From: Caballeronia sp. LZ062
Lineage (GTDB): Bacteria; Pseudomonadota; Gammaproteobacteria; Burkholderiales; Burkholderiaceae
Direction: 5' to 3'
DNA length: 64,000 nt
NCBI RefSeq assembly: GCF_031450785.1
Contig: NZ_JARTWB010000001.1
Span: 248,001-312,000, forward strand
This document shows positions 18,040 through 27,241 of the stretch, one piece after another. The notes under the pieces are model-generated. The model was not told the DNA's origin. It worked only from the letters and a program-made list of their open reading frames with translations, and did not search any database. Within the stretch, counting starts at the first letter, position 1. The number at the start of each line of letters is the position of its first letter. Position numbers and translations under genes: made by a program.

Positions 18040-19341
18040 TCACTGTTTGTTTCGTTGCGCCGCCTGTCTAAAGTCTTTCGAATGAAGCCCGTGCTTCTTC
18101 AGTAGCATTTGCAAGTGCGAGCGGTTCATTTCATAGCGGCGCGCAAGCTCGGCCACAGTCCCACCGACTTCATGCAAGCCGCGTTCAAGAAACGCGCGCT
18201 CTGCTTCATCGCTTGCGACGCGTTTGGCTTCGCTCAGCGAACCGGCGGTGGCGATGCTTTCGCCGTTTGCCGACGACCCTCCCAGTGACATGGACAGCGA
18301 AGACTTGGGCCGTATATCCACCGGCAAATGTTCGATATCGGCCATATCGCCCGCGAGGCAAGCAAGCCGATAAACGACGTTGCGCAACTCACGGATATTC
18401 CCCGGGTAATCGTAACTACGCAGAAAGTCACGAAGACGCGGCGACATCTTCACGGGGCGACGTTTGAGCGCGGCGGCCGCCTCATCGCCGAAATACGCGA
18501 GCAGAAGCGGAATCTCGTCGCGACGCTCACGCAGCGGCGGCAGCGTCAAATGAATGACGCTCAAGCGATAGAACAGATCCTCGCGGAAGCGCCCTTCTTC
18601 GCACCATCGACGTAAGTTCCGATTCGTCGCCGCGACGATCCGCGTGTCCACGGCAATCGGTTCGTCCGAACCTACCCGCTGAATTTCATGCGCTTCGAGC
18701 ACGCGCAGCAGTTTGACTTGCCCCGACAGCGGCAACTCGCCAATCTCGTCGAGAAATATGGTCCCCGTGTGCGCGCTCTCGAACTTTCCTTTGCGATCGT
18801 TCGTCGCGCCCGTGAACGCGCCCTTGCGATGGCCGAAGAGTTCGGACTCGATCAAGTTCTCAGGAATCGCCCCGCAGTTCACGGAGATATACGGCTTGTC
18901 CGCGCGTGATCCATTCGCGTGAATGACCTTCGCCATCAATTCCTTTCCGGTTCCGCTCTCACCGTCGATCAAGACGGGAAGATCGGTCGGTGCCGCTTTC
19001 TCGGCAATCTCCAGCGCCTCGAGTAGCTTCGGATTGTCGCCGAACGTGCCTTCGAAAACGAAGCTGCGTTCCATGAGTGCCTGACGCCGCGCACCCGCCG
19101 ACATTTCGCGCCGGGGCTCGGCAGCAGCGGCCTGTACGAAACGTTCCTTGTGCGACAACCGCATGACTTCATCGCGCAGTGCGCTCGCTTGTCGAAGCAG
19201 CTTCTCGATCTCGGGGCGCTCTAGACGCGAGGTCCATCGCAACGTCGAACGCAATATCTCTATCTTCTCGATGAGACCCGCAAACGAGATTGCCGACGCG
19301 GGCATCCCGCTTTCGCTTTCCGGCTGGTCGAGTATTTTCAT
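18040..19341 (-). CDS. Sigma-54-dependent transcriptional activator without receiver domain
   Basis: 433 residues; its ATG overlaps the transporter stop as ATGA. Residues 1-95 form a helical N-terminal part with no receiver, GAF or PAS pattern that I can see. The AAA+ domain has Walker A GESGTGKE (127-134), the sigma-54 contact loop GAFTGA (174-179) and a Walker B region ending FLDEIGELP. The C-terminus has a Fis-type helix-turn-helix ([16 protein letters not shown]). It should open the -24/-12 promoters at 16875 and 29530. Its input is unclear; with an FHA protein and PP2C beside it, phospho-Thr or protein-protein control is possible. Confidence 0.92.
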   Translation of the reverse strand: MKILDQPESESGMPASAISFAGLIEKIEILRSTLRWTSRLERPEIEKLLRQASALRDEVMRLSHKERFVQAAAAEPRREMSAGARRQALMERSFVFEGTFGDNPKLLEALEIAEKAAPTDLPVLIDGESGTGKELMAKVIHANGSRADKPYISVNCGAIPENLIESELFGHRKGAFTGATNDRKGKFESAHTGTIFLDEIGELPLSGQVKLLRVLEAHEIQRVGSDEPIAVDTRIVAATNRNLRRWCEEGRFREDLFYRLSVIHLTLPPLRERRDEIPLLLAYFGDEAAAALKRRPVKMSPRLRDFLRSYDYPGNIRELRNVVYRLACLAGDMADIEHLPVDIRPKSSLSMSLGGSSANGESIATAGSLSEAKRVASDEAERAFLERGLHEVGGTVAELARRYEMNRSHLQMLLKKHGLHSKDFRQAAQRNKQ

Positions 19342-22300
19342 GCTGCGCTCAATTGTTTCTGCACGAGTTGGTAATACATGCCCTTCCTCGCGATGAGTTC
19401 ATCGTGCTTGCCTTGCTCCACGATGCCGCCGTCGTAGAGCACGAGAATCTTGTCGGCGCGCATGATCGTCGACAGGCGGTGCGCGATGATGACCGCCGTT
19501 CGCCCTTGCAGAATCTGCTGCATGCTGCTGAGGATATTGCTCTCGGACTGTGTATCGAGCGCGGAAGTGGCTTCGTCGAATACGAGCAGACGCGGATCAT
19601 GATAGAGCGCCCGCGCAATGCACAGACGTTGCATCTGACCGCCCGAGAGCCCCACGCCGCGTTCGCCGACCACTTGCTCATATCGTAGCGGCATCTTGCT
19701 GATGAAACCGTGCGCGTCGGCCATCTTCGCCACTTCCTCGATGCGCTTGCGATCCGGCGCTTCGTCGCCGCTCGCAATGTTATCGGCGATCGTGCCCGAG
19801 AATAGTAGGTTGCTTTGCATCACGTAGCCTATCTGCGCACGATAAAAGCCCTTGTCGATGACATTGATGTCGTAGCCGTCGACCGTCATCCTGCCTTCGC
19901 TGGGCGCGTAGAAGCCAACGAGCAATTTCGCGAGCGTCGTCTTTCCCGATCCGCTGCGTCCGACCACTGCGATGAGTTCGCCCGGCTTGATATCGAAGCT
20001 GATGTTCTCCAGCACGTAAGGCGTGTCTCCGTCTCCGTACCGGAAATAGACGCCATTGAAGCTGATATCGCCCTTCAGGTCAGGCAACGTTACGCGTTGC
20101 TGCGTATCCGACGGCTTTTGCTCGGGCTCCATGTCGAGCACGTCGCCCAGACGTTCCATGGCGACGCCGGCGTCGTTGAGCAGGCTCCACAGATTGATGA
20201 GGCTCATGAGCGGCGACAGCACGCTTCCCATGAAAGCATTGAACGCAATCAGCTGGCCGATCGTCAGTTCGCGTGCAAGCACCAAGTTGGCGCCAGCCCA
20301 TAGCACGGCAATGGTTGTCGCAGCGTTTAGCAGTTGGCTGCATAAGCTCACGGCGATATTGAATCGCTGAGACTTATATTGGATTTCGAGTGACTTGGCG
20401 TACTTCTTTTCCCACTTGAGGCGTACCGCCCGCTCGATACCCATCCCCTTGACCGTCTCCACGCCGCCCAAAGCTTCCATCAGGTACGATCGGGCGTCGG
20501 TGCCTGATGAAAACGCCTCACGCGCGTTCTGCTTGATGCGAGGCGTCGCGAGTACCGTCAACGCCATCAGCGGAATGATGAACGCCATCAGCAACAACGT
20601 CAGCTTGACGTTGTACAAGAACATGATGGTGAAGTAGATAAAAACCATGAGCAGGTTCAGCACGGTCGTGACCGTGGATTCGGTCAGGAACGCGCGAATA
20701 GTGTGATTTTCCTGAAAGCGCGCAAAGATGTCCCCCGTCTTGCGTTTCGCGAAGAAACCGAACGGGAGAGAGAATGTGTGCTTGAAGAACTGCGACATCA
20801 TCGCGAAGTCCATGTTGCGCATCATGAAGTTGGCCAGATACGCGCGTATCGTGGACATCAACTGCGAGAACACGTTGGAGATGATCAGTCCGGCGATCAG
20901 CACATGCAGCAACCCGACATTCTGGTGAACGATGACGCCGTCCAGGATGTTCTGGATGATGAGTGGCGGCACCACGCCCAGCACCTGAATCACGAATGTC
21001 GCAAGAAAGAGATGCAAGAGAATGGTGCGATAAGGCTTCATGTATCCGACGAAGCGGATCCACGGCGAATTCGATACCGCCTTTTGCACCAGATCGTGCG
21101 CGGGCAAAAAGAGCAGACAGGTGCCGCTCCAGCCTCGCTCGAACTCGTCCACCGTCATCTTTCTGAAGCCTATGGCCGGGTCCGCAACCCACACGTTCCC
21201 CTTCGAAATGCCGTAGACGATGATGTAGTGATAGCCCTCCCAGTGCGCGATGAACGGTAATTCGAACCCGCGCAACGATTCATAGGTGCACTGCACCCCG
21301 CGTGTCGTGAATCCGAGTGTCTCACCGGCGCGCGCCAGGCTGTCGAGCGTCGCGCCTTGAGTCGTCACGTTGGCCAGCTCTCGCAGCTTCCCCAGCGTCA
21401 TGCTGATGCCGTAGTGCCGGCAAATCATCGCGAGGCATGCGGCGCCGCAATCCATCTCCTCGGCCTGTTGCACCCATGCGAACCGTTTGATGACGCGTTC
21501 GCCTAGCTCGGGCTTGCTTTGCAGGTCCAGCATCGCGGGCAGGCTGCGGCGCTCGGCGAGCTTCTTCTGCCGCTCTAACTCTCGCTCGATGAATCGAATG
21601 CGCTCTTCGAGCACATCGCGCAGTCTGACGTTACGCTCGATGATGAAATGCACGGTCTTTTCAGGGATGACGAGCAAGCGCGTGTCGGCGCTTGCAATGG
21701 CCGAAGCCATTTGCTCCTGACGCATCACGCAAGCCTTCTCGCCAAAAATCTCACCGGGGCCGAGCGTTGCCAGCAAGTATTGATGACCGGCCTCTTCGCG
21801 CACAAGACGCACTTCGCCTTGACGCACCACATAGAGGCGCCTGTCATCGCGAGAGTCTTGCTTGAAGATTTCCTTGCCTTCACTGATTCGCTTGACGCCG
21901 ACGCTGCGCACGCACTCTTCGAGTTCGGCCTTGTCGAGCTTACCGCGCAGATCGAATAGCTTCGCCACGAAGCCACCGGCCGACGCTATCGCCACATAGC
22001 TCGTCACGAACGCGAGCGCAGCAGGATTTCTGGCAATGACAGGTTCGATCGCGCGACGAGGGATGAACAAGAGTTCGGTTTTTCCGGAAGAACGCACCGA
22101 GGACTCATGCCGATAGTCGCGCAACATGGCGATATCCGCGAAAGTCTCGCGCTCCTTCTTGAGACCCATGCTGATCTCTTTGCCGTGCTCCTCAGTGAAT
22201 ATGCGCACTGAACCGGCTTTAACGACGTAGAGTCCATCGGCCGCGTCGCCCGCATTGCACACGGTCTCGCCAAACACATAGCGGCGCGACTCGACGTGTT

Positions 22301-22397
22301 GCGCCAAGTGCTCTACTTCCTCGCGCGAAAGGGACGAGAGGATTTCTACCGTCGAGAGAAACTCGGCAGTCGAGTCGATGTTGGAAGGGGCGTCCAT
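19338..22397 (-). CDS. C39 peptidase ABC exporter with two cyclic-nucleotide-binding-type domains
   Basis: 1019 residues from ATG 22397. Order: two CNB-like domains (about 15-130 and 150-270, the second with LGPGEIFGEKA), a linker helix, a C39 peptidase, a six-span membrane domain and an ABC ATPase. C39 residues are Cys317 (MDCGAAC), His390 (GYHYIIVYG) and Asp406 (VADPAIG), so the protease looks active. ATPase motifs are GRSGSGKT (813-820), LSGGQ (917-921) and LLVFDEATSALD. It should cut Gly-Gly leaders and pump the products out with HlyD- and TolC-type partners. The CNB domains recall cyanobacterial HetC-like exporters; what they bind is not evident. Confidence 0.95.
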   Translation of the reverse strand: MDAPSNIDSTAEFLSTVEILSSLSREEVEHLAQHVESRRYVFGETVCNAGDAADGLYVVKAGSVRIFTEEHGKEISMGLKKERETFADIAMLRDYRHESSVRSSGKTELLFIPRRAIEPVIARNPAALAFVTSYVAIASAGGFVAKLFDLRGKLDKAELEECVRSVGVKRISEGKEIFKQDSRDDRRLYVVRQGEVRLVREEAGHQYLLATLGPGEIFGEKACVMRQEQMASAIASADTRLLVIPEKTVHFIIERNVRLRDVLEERIRFIERELERQKKLAERRSLPAMLDLQSKPELGERVIKRFAWVQQAEEMDCGAACLAMICRHYGISMTLGKLRELANVTTQGATLDSLARAGETLGFTTRGVQCTYESLRGFELPFIAHWEGYHYIIVYGISKGNVWVADPAIGFRKMTVDEFERGWSGTCLLFLPAHDLVQKAVSNSPWIRFVGYMKPYRTILLHLFLATFVIQVLGVVPPLIIQNILDGVIVHQNVGLLHVLIAGLIISNVFSQLMSTIRAYLANFMMRNMDFAMMSQFFKHTFSLPFGFFAKRKTGDIFARFQENHTIRAFLTESTVTTVLNLLMVFIYFTIMFLYNVKLTLLLMAFIIPLMALTVLATPRIKQNAREAFSSGTDARSYLMEALGGVETVKGMGIERAVRLKWEKKYAKSLEIQYKSQRFNIAVSLCSQLLNAATTIAVLWAGANLVLARELTIGQLIAFNAFMGSVLSPLMSLINLWSLLNDAGVAMERLGDVLDMEPEQKPSDTQQRVTLPDLKGDISFNGVYFRYGDGDTPYVLENISFDIKPGELIAVVGRSGSGKTTLAKLLVGFYAPSEGRMTVDGYDINVIDKGFYRAQIGYVMQSNLLFSGTIADNIASGDEAPDRKRIEEVAKMADAHGFISKMPLRYEQVVGERGVGLSGGQMQRLCIARALYHDPRLLVFDEATSALDTQSESNILSSMQQILQGRTAVIIAHRLSTIMRADKILVLYDGGIVEQGKHDELIARKGMYYQLVQKQLSAA

Positions 22398-22412
22398 GTC
22401 TGCGGATAAGCC

Positions 22413-23165
22413 TTAGCGCGCCTGAATTACGTGCTCCTGCGCCCTGGCGAGCAGCCATTCCTCGCGCAAGAGCCGACGTATCTCAGCCGCCGTATCATCG
22501 TCGAGCTGTGCCGGAAACTTGCACGTCACCGCGAAGATCTCATACGACGAGCCGTCTGCCGAGACAAACGGTCCAAGCAAATCTCCGGGCTCGGCGTTGA
22601 ACACTTTCGCTTCGATATCCGGGCGCAACTGTCCCCGCATCACACGACCGATCAGACCGCCCTCGTCACGGGTATCGGCAAGAGAGTGCTCACGAGCCAT
22701 ATCGGCAAAGCTGTCGGGATCGTCGTTGAGATAGGACATCATCTCTTTGGCGCTTCCCGCGGAATCCAGCACGATGTGGCGGACTTCGATGCTGTCGAAG
22801 CGCGGTGAATTGAGTTGAAAGAACTCTTCGATCGCGCCCTGCGTGCCGACCTGCTCCAGCATTCTCTCCTGGTACAGCGTATCGGTGATATAAGCCTCGA
22901 ATTCATCGAGACTTACGTCGAGCGCGTCCAGATAGTTGTTCATGTCCGCCGCGCGGTGCAGCCCGCGAATTCGCCGGAATTGGTCGGCTCGTGTCTGAAT
23001 CTCATCCGCCGTGAGTGCGACGCCTGCCTTCTTTGCCGCGCGCACCGTCAGCTTGTCGCGCACCAGTTGCTCGACGAGGCTATCGAACTGACCGTTCAGC
23101 TTCAATAGCCTGAGGAATTCGCCTACATCGACTACTTCGTCGTCGATACGCACAATCGCCGTCAT
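22413..23165 (-). CDS. Parvulin-type peptidyl-prolyl isomerase, cytoplasmic (SurA/PpiC-like)
   Basis: 250 residues from ATG 23165. The N-terminal half is helical and SurA-like (LKLNGQFDSLVEQLV and following helices). The C-terminal half is a parvulin domain with IEVRHIVLD, a Phe-Ala-Asp-Met-Ala segment, EHSLADTRDEGGLIG and GDLLGPF. There is no signal peptide, unlike SurA or PpiD, so it works in the cytoplasm. It lies 15 bp before the transporter gene and 17 bp after the adaptor gene. That fits a chaperone that keeps the precursors exportable. Similar isomerases occur in other peptidase-ABC export loci. Confidence 0.88.
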   Translation of the reverse strand: MTAIVRIDDEVVDVGEFLRLLKLNGQFDSLVEQLVRDKLTVRAAKKAGVALTADEIQTRADQFRRIRGLHRAADMNNYLDALDVSLDEFEAYITDTLYQERMLEQVGTQGAIEEFFQLNSPRFDSIEVRHIVLDSAGSAKEMMSYLNDDPDSFADMAREHSLADTRDEGGLIGRVMRGQLRPDIEAKVFNAEPGDLLGPFVSADGSSYEIFAVTCKFPAQLDDDTAAEIRRLLREEWLLARAQEHVIQAR

Positions 23166-23182
23166 GTTCTTCTCCGTTCGGT

Positions 23183-24559
23183 TTATCCCGCTACGCTGCG
23201 GAAAGGATCGAGTCCCAAGTCGATGAGTCGCCGCTCGCGCACTACGATCTCGGCCGAAGCGGTCATTCCGTAGCGAAGCGGATAGCGCGTTCCGGCAATC
23301 TGGTAGGAGTCACGGTCCAGCGTCACGCGTCCTTCATAGACCGGTTGCTTGGTGGCCGCGCCTGGCTTCGTTGCCGGCGAAATGAACGCAAGCGTGCCGT
23401 CGATCACGCCGTATCGCTGATACGGAAATGCATTGAACTTCAGCTTCACGCGCTGCCCTTCGCGCAGAAAGGCGCGGTCATGCTCCGCGATCTCAATCTT
23501 CAGCACCGGCCTGGCGTTGGCCGGCGCGATGCCTCCAAGCGGCGCATTCGCCTGAATCTTGTCGCCCGGCTGTGTCGAGGTCACGTCCGTCACCACACCC
23601 GACACAGGAGCGAGTATCAACAGGAAATTGTCCTTGTCGATGTTTTCGAACCGGATGCGCGCGGCGGCGTCCGCGACGAGGCGTGCCGTTTGCAACTGCA
23701 AGCGCAGCTTGTCTTCCGTACTCGCGACTTCACGCATGGCCGATTCGTATTGCAGCCTGAGACTGGTTGCTTCCTGGCCGCTCGTTTCGAGTTGCGCCTT
23801 TGCCTGCTTAAATTCATGACTCAAGCGGAAATCGAGTTCAGCGAGTTTTGCTTGCTCCACACGATATGCGCCGTCGGCCTCGAGATAGACATTCCGCTTC
23901 GCTTCCACTTGCGACTCCGACACACCGCCGCCGCCTGGCAAAGCGAAGAGCCGCGTGAATCGATCCAGCTCGTTCTTTGCCGCGTCGCGAGCCCGGCGCG
24001 CGTTTTCCAGCGTGCTGCGCTGTTCCTGTAACTGCGCCCTCTGGCCTTCGGCGAGCTTGCTGGTGCCTTCGCTCACCCGTTGCTGATGCTGATGCTCTTC
24101 CACTTCCATCTGATCCTTCAGCGCCGCGATTCGGCGCTCCATCAACAACTTCTTCTCAGGAAACTGCTTCCATTCGCGCTCTGCGTCGTCGAGCTTCAAC
24201 TGGGCTTCCAATGCATTCGTCGCGGCCTCGATTGCGCCGCGTGCGTTGAGCCGCGCGACGACATCGTCCTTGCGCACGGGTTGTCCTTCCGCGATATACA
24301 GATCGGCCAATTCACCGTCGATCGGGGCGTAAAAGCGACGAACCTCCGATTCTGGTGCGAGGGTGCCTTGCGCAGTCACCATGACGTCCGCATGGCCGAT
24401 GAAAGACCAGGCGAGCGCCGCAACGACGAGCGCAACCATCGCGATCACGACGGCTTGCGTCAGCTTGAGCGGCTCGGCGGTCAGAATGGCGATGCCTTCC
24501 GCGCCGTGATCGCCGAGCGCTTCGGAGAATGGTCTAAGGGACGCGTTGTGCTTCACCAC
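23183..24559 (-). CDS. HlyD-family periplasmic adaptor of the exporter
   Basis: 458 residues from GTG 24559, right after GGAGGAGGGA. A short cytoplasmic N-terminus, one membrane span (about 33-54), a first biotinyl-lipoyl half near 60-110, a long coiled-coil region (about 115-285) and a second lipoyl/beta-barrel part follow. This is the layout of type I secretion membrane fusion proteins. It links the ABC exporter with an outer-membrane channel, here probably the NodT-type protein at 27242. Its start overlaps the end of the FHA gene by 26 bp, so the two are coupled. Confidence 0.92.
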   Translation of the reverse strand: MVKHNASLRPFSEALGDHGAEGIAILTAEPLKLTQAVVIAMVALVVAALAWSFIGHADVMVTAQGTLAPESEVRRFYAPIDGELADLYIAEGQPVRKDDVVARLNARGAIEAATNALEAQLKLDDAEREWKQFPEKKLLMERRIAALKDQMEVEEHQHQQRVSEGTSKLAEGQRAQLQEQRSTLENARRARDAAKNELDRFTRLFALPGGGGVSESQVEAKRNVYLEADGAYRVEQAKLAELDFRLSHEFKQAKAQLETSGQEATSLRLQYESAMREVASTEDKLRLQLQTARLVADAAARIRFENIDKDNFLLILAPVSGVVTDVTSTQPGDKIQANAPLGGIAPANARPVLKIEIAEHDRAFLREGQRVKLKFNAFPYQRYGVIDGTLAFISPATKPGAATKQPVYEGRVTLDRDSYQIAGTRYPLRYGMTASAEIVVRERRLIDLGLDPFRSVAG

Positions 24560-27047
24560 TCCCTCCTCCCAACAAGTTCAGCTTGGCCTGCAGCAGTGAC
24601 GGCTCGAGCACCATGCGAAGGTCTTGGAGCGAGCGACGTTGCAGTTCTGCTTCATCGTCGATTTCTTTGCTGAGAGCCGTCCATTTGCTCTGACTCGCCG
24701 CGTCACTCGCTTTGACTTGCCTGAGCATTCTCATGCCGCGCGTGGACGCGTCGTGCGCGTCCGACAGGCGACGCGCCTGCGTTCGGAAGCTCTCCGATAC
24801 ATCGGACTCGAGCCGTTGGGATCCGCCGATTCCGCCGTTCGTCCGGTATTGTTCCCAGAGCGACTGCGCCTGAGTCATCCACGTTTGCCCCCGCGCAAGC
24901 GCTTTGCCGTTGAGTGCGGTCATGTCGGACGCAATGGCCCTAACAAAATAGCCGTCGCTTTGCACGTCTAGCGCTTCATAAAACGAGAGCAAAGCGTCTT
25001 CATAGCCTTTTGAGCCGCGTGCTTTTTGTAATTCATAGAACTGGGCAGCCACCGCTTTCTTGTGACTCAGTTCGTTCTGTAAGGCTGACGACCAAGAACC
25101 AGACGGAATCTTCTGCAGACCAGCGATAGCTTCTGCACTACGTCCGTTGCGCCAGGCATCCGACACAGCGGCGTATTGGGTCATCACCGTGGCAGGCGGC
25201 AACTGATGTGCGCTCAGTTCCGTCCACTTGGTCTTAAAGGGCGGCGTTGAAAACTGAGTTGTTCGCAGCCACTCTGCGAGCGGCGCGAGGCTTTTCGCTG
25301 TTATTGCGCTTTCTAGGCTCGCGTAGGCGGTCGCGTCGGCGCGAAGGCGATCGAGACCGCGAAGCCGCGGATATCGATCCGCATAGTCCTTCAGCATCGC
25401 TGTGATTGCATCGAGATCGTCGGTAGCGAGGCTCTTGGTGATACCGGCATTCAAGCGATCGATGGCAGCGAGATAGACAGAATCGTCGCTTTGCAGCTTG
25501 CGCAGATGGCTGAGCGCAAGCGCGTAGGGATCGCGGAATTCGGGCACGTAACCCGCAATCCGGTCGAGGTCCCGCTGATGACCTGCCGCGTCCGACTCCC
25601 AGTGCTTGAGAATGTCTGCGATACGCGGTTCATCCGCACACATCTGAATAGGCGCGTCCGGGCCGCCACGGCCCATCACGAAACGCTCCAGCTTGCCGAC
25701 CCAACGCAGTTCGTCGAGTAGCGAACCGACTTCCCGGTTGTGCTGACTCAACGCTTGCATCTGCGCGATGATGGCGTCCGCGTTCGCGTACTCACCGTTG
25801 CGCAGCCCCGTGAGCCAGCGCGGCACATCTGCTTTGAGCACGGCCTCCGTGTTGATCGAAACGAAGGGCGCATCTTGCGGATGCAGTCGCAAATAGTCGT
25901 CGCTCAACACAGCCGCCTGCGCGTAGTTAGCGCTCGCCATCAGCGACCTCGCACGCCGCTCCGGTGAACCGCTATGGAATATCGCCAAGCCCGCCACCGT
26001 AAGCAAAAGCAAAACGCCGGATATCACGACGCGAGTGCGCCGCGTGGCGCGGGCGTCGTCACTCGCAAAAGCCTTATGTAGTTCATGCACGAACAGCGCA
26101 ACTTTGCCGCGCCTCGCGTTGTCGTCGGACGATGTTTGTCTAGCGATCGATGCAGCTTGCGCGTCTGTGTTGATCTCGTCATCGCCCGCTGCGGATTGGT
26201 CGATGCAGAATATGTCGAGGAACGAATGCGCAGACCCGACAAACGTGGTCTTATCGCTGTCACGCTCGTTGTGCGCATTAAGAGGAGTCGCGGCGGCCAA
26301 TTCTGTGAGCGTCGATTCGCTTTCGGCGCCATGCAGACTCACTCGGTAGGCGAAGTGCGTGCCGCCGAAGGCCACTGTGTCGCCGTCTTTAAGTTCGATA
26401 GCCGAATCGCCTATGCGTTGACCGTTCACGAAGGTACCGTTCGTGCTGCCGAGGTCTTCGACGAACGGCGCGCCGGCTTTCACGAACACATGTGCGTGAC
26501 GGCGCGACACGTAGTTGACCTGATGCGGATAACGCGGCCGGTAGCGCGCGAAGATGTCGTCGGTCTTGCTGACCAGGAAAGGGAACTGCGTGAGTTCTAT
26601 CGGCTCCAGACCCAAGTCTTCCCGCAGCGGCACGAACGTCACCGCGACGGATTTCGGCACACAAGCGCGACGTCGGCGTGGCACGAATTGCACGCGATAA
26701 GAGAGCCTGCTGCCGAACGAGATCTCGTCGCCGCTCTTTAGGCGAGCGGGCACGTCCCGCACGGGCGTGCCATTCAAGGCCGTTCCATTCTTGCTTCCGA
26801 GATCCGCGATATAAACGCTGCCGTGCTCGATAAAGACGCGCGCATGGCGCCGCGACAGTTGCGCCACGGCTTCTGGCGGACTTTCGTCGAACGGCGCTTC
26901 AGCGCGCCCTATTGCGAAAAGGTCTTCGTCGATGCGAATCTCGCTCAACGCGTGCGCCGGATCGCCGCGCAGCAACGGCTGGAGGACGACATCGAATGAT
27001 TCGTCCACGCGTGGCTGCGCTTCCGCTATCGGTTCGCCTGGGGCCAT
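24534..27047 (-). CDS. Membrane protein with two FHA domains and a large C-terminal helical region
   Basis: 837 residues from ATG 27047, with no strong ribosome site. FHA domain 1 (about 20-118) has the full phospho-Thr set: Gly47-Arg48, SRRH at 65-68 and Asn87-Gly88-Thr89. FHA domain 2 (about 133-236) keeps SRRH (181-184) and Asn203-Gly-Thr but lacks the Gly-Arg, so its binding may be altered. A linker with an acidic Thr-containing segment (DKTTFVG, 265-271) could be a phosphorylation target. One membrane span lies near 338-357; the last 480 residues are helical and probably periplasmic. It may couple phosphorylation state to the secretion machine. Its place between channel and adaptor genes supports this. 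Confidence 0.88.
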   Translation of the reverse strand: MAPGEPIAEAQPRVDESFDVVLQPLLRGDPAHALSEIRIDEDLFAIGRAEAPFDESPPEAVAQLSRRHARVFIEHGSVYIADLGSKNGTALNGTPVRDVPARLKSGDEISFGSRLSYRVQFVPRRRRACVPKSVAVTFVPLREDLGLEPIELTQFPFLVSKTDDIFARYRPRYPHQVNYVSRRHAHVFVKAGAPFVEDLGSTNGTFVNGQRIGDSAIELKDGDTVAFGGTHFAYRVSLHGAESESTLTELAAATPLNAHNERDSDKTTFVGSAHSFLDIFCIDQSAAGDDEINTDAQAASIARQTSSDDNARRGKVALFVHELHKAFASDDARATRRTRVVISGVLLLLTVAGLAIFHSGSPERRARSLMASANYAQAAVLSDDYLRLHPQDAPFVSINTEAVLKADVPRWLTGLRNGEYANADAIIAQMQALSQHNREVGSLLDELRWVGKLERFVMGRGGPDAPIQMCADEPRIADILKHWESDAAGHQRDLDRIAGYVPEFRDPYALALSHLRKLQSDDSVYLAAIDRLNAGITKSLATDDLDAITAMLKDYADRYPRLRGLDRLRADATAYASLESAITAKSLAPLAEWLRTTQFSTPPFKTKWTELSAHQLPPATVMTQYAAVSDAWRNGRSAEAIAGLQKIPSGSWSSALQNELSHKKAVAAQFYELQKARGSKGYEDALLSFYEALDVQSDGYFVRAIASDMTALNGKALARGQTWMTQAQSLWEQYRTNGGIGGSQRLESDVSESFRTQARRLSDAHDASTRGMRMLRQVKASDAASQSKWTALSKEIDDEAELQRRSLQDLRMVLEPSLLQAKLNLLGGGSGEAQRVP

Positions 27048-27241
27048 GTCAGTTCACACGATGCGTCCGACCGCCGCAAACGGGGCGGTAGGACCAGAGG
27101 GATTCCCGCCATTCATCGTGCGCAGCGCACTGACGGGCTCATGAAAGTTTAAGTCACGCATTCGCTTAGTCAATTGCACGGTAGCGGCGGCAAACGCCAT
27201 ATTGCGGCACCGCCGGTTTGTGAACAGTCGTTAGCGTATCG
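27048..27241. other. Spacer between FHA and channel genes
   Basis: 194 bp with no gene. No sigma-54 element was found on the minus strand, so the FHA-to-activator genes may be read through from upstream or from an unrecognised promoter here. Confidence 0.4.

Noticed and set aside
27048..27241. Sigma-54 promoter for the FHA-to-activator genes
   Set aside because: No GG/GC pair with correct spacing was found on the minus strand.
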